From positions 1-19,737 of the forward strand of contig JAGCGE010000257.1 of the NCBI GenBank assembly GCA_017649745.1: a DNA stretch of 19,737 nt, written 5' to 3'. Every line of letters begins with the position of its first letter. Positions within the stretch are counted from its first letter, which is position 1. The position numbers and the translations under genes are program-made. Under the pieces are notes generated by a model, which did no database searches, had not been told where the DNA came from, and was given only the letters and a program-made list of their open reading frames with translations. Of the stretch, positions 19,132 through 19,737 are shown in pieces. This DNA comes from Clostridiales bacterium (GTDB taxonomy: Bacteria > Bacillota_A > Clostridia > Saccharofermentanales > Saccharofermentanaceae).

Positions 19132-19662
19132 ATGGCTAACAAAATCAATGGCAAAAGAAGGTATGAAGTCGTTCTTCCCGAGGAAGTACACTTCAAGTGC
19201 TGGAAGGTAGAAAATGGTGAGAAGGTGGCATTGGAAGAGTTGTCTACAGATGTAACAGAGGAATTCTTCAACATGGCATTGGCATCCTACAGAACCGGTA
19301 TGTACGAGTACATGAACAAAGATGAGAAACTGCAAACGGATGTTTCTGACTTGACTGGACTTGTTCGTGTATTTGAAGAACTGGATGAATCCACAGAAGT
19401 TCTTCTGGAATACATGGAGGAAGTAAAGAACCGAAAGCGTCTGACACGGGAAGAAATTGCCTACTACAAGGGAGATGGTAGAGTCGAGTGTCCGGAAGAT
19501 GACTATAAGTATGTCAAAGACATTGACGCTATTGTCAACTATGCACAGTTTGATGTAATGACAAGACAGAAGAAGCGCGAGCGTTATGAATTCAATAACG
19601 ATGCGGAATACCGGCTGTATCTTATTACTCTATATGACTATGCGCAGCTGGATGAAATGTGA
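19132..19662 (+). CDS. Uncharacterised protein downstream of riboswitch copy 2 (176 aa)
   Basis: ATG 19132 follows AAGGAGGG with eight bases of spacing. The product is soluble and acidic. Its N-terminal third is probably a small beta-rich segment (YEVVLPEEVHFKCWKVENG); the rest is helical with many charged residues and no transmembrane segment. Near the end are the motifs NYAQFDVM and LYDYAQLDEM. I do not recognise a family. It is the direct downstream gene of the second riboswitch-like element and is followed after ten bases by another start, so it probably heads an operon leaving the window. It has no visible similarity to the XRE gene behind copy 1. Confidence 0.7.
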   Translation: MANKINGKRRYEVVLPEEVHFKCWKVENGEKVALEELSTDVTEEFFNMALASYRTGMYEYMNKDEKLQTDVSDLTGLVRVFEELDESTEVLLEYMEEVKNRKRLTREEIAYYKGDGRVECPEDDYKYVKDIDAIVNYAQFDVMTRQKKRERYEFNNDAEYRLYLITLYDYAQLDEM

Positions 19663-19672
19663 GGTGAAACGT

Positions 19673-19737
19673 ATGACTATTAATATGACTTATTGGGAAG
19701 TGGACGAAATGACGGAAGTAACAGCAAGTGGCTCGAA
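19673..19737 (+). CDS. Start of an unknown gene, cut by the window end
   Basis: ATG 19673 is preceded by GAGGTG and opens a frame with no stop over the 21 codons available (MTINMTYWEVDEMTEV). The ribosome binding site and the ten-base spacing to the previous gene suggest a second operon gene. Too short to identify. Confidence 0.45.
   Translation, partial: MTINMTYWEVDEMTEVTASGS

Overview
The window looks like an accessory island of a low-to-mid-GC Firmicute, most likely a gut or rumen Clostridium relative such as Lachnospiraceae. This rests on strong AGGAGG-type ribosome binding sites and on families common there: a DUF6273 tail, an EF-hand plus leucine-rich-repeat surface protein, a DUF6508 protein and SAM-I-clan riboswitch elements. 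No rRNA, tRNA, integrase, transposase or CRISPR array is visible. The organism call is an inference from family content, not from a marker gene.

Layout. 1-294 is the 3' end of a DUF6273 gene whose last codons look like the variable region of a diversity-generating retroelement. 485-1708 is an unrecognised helical protein followed by a terminator. 1900-2371 holds a doubtful 50-aa ORF and a small two-helix membrane protein followed by a strong terminator. 2896-4032 is a membrane-anchored zinc-ribbon/EF-hand/LRR protein. 4402-4731 is a deleted, truncated ADP-ribosylglycohydrolase remnant.

The core is about 13 kb. A SAM-I-family riboswitch-like RNA (4758-4919) precedes an XRE regulator (5008) and a second HTH protein (5284). 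Next come a fused Cas4-type nuclease/SF1 helicase of 1339 aa (5992), a type I restriction-modification operon (hsdR 10075, frameshifted; hsdM 12841; two complete hsdS genes at 14256 and 15758), a short broken gene (17247) and a HEPN-like/CBS two-domain protein (17575), closed by a terminator at 18352.

After it come a DUF6508 gene (18462), a second copy of the riboswitch-like RNA (18896-19055), an unknown 176-aa protein (19132) and the start of another gene (19673).

How it may work together: the type I enzyme needs S-adenosylmethionine (SAM) for modification and usually for restriction. The genes ahead of it follow an RNA whose core matches the SAM-I riboswitch fold, and the operon ends with a protein whose CBS pair could bind an adenosyl ligand and whose N-terminus carries an R-x4-H HEPN RNase motif. 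I infer a defence island that may sense SAM or adenylate levels. The parts are visible in the sequence; the circuit is a hypothesis. hsdR carries a single-base frameshift and its neighbour at 17247 may too, so the restriction arm may be decaying, split, or affected by assembly errors.
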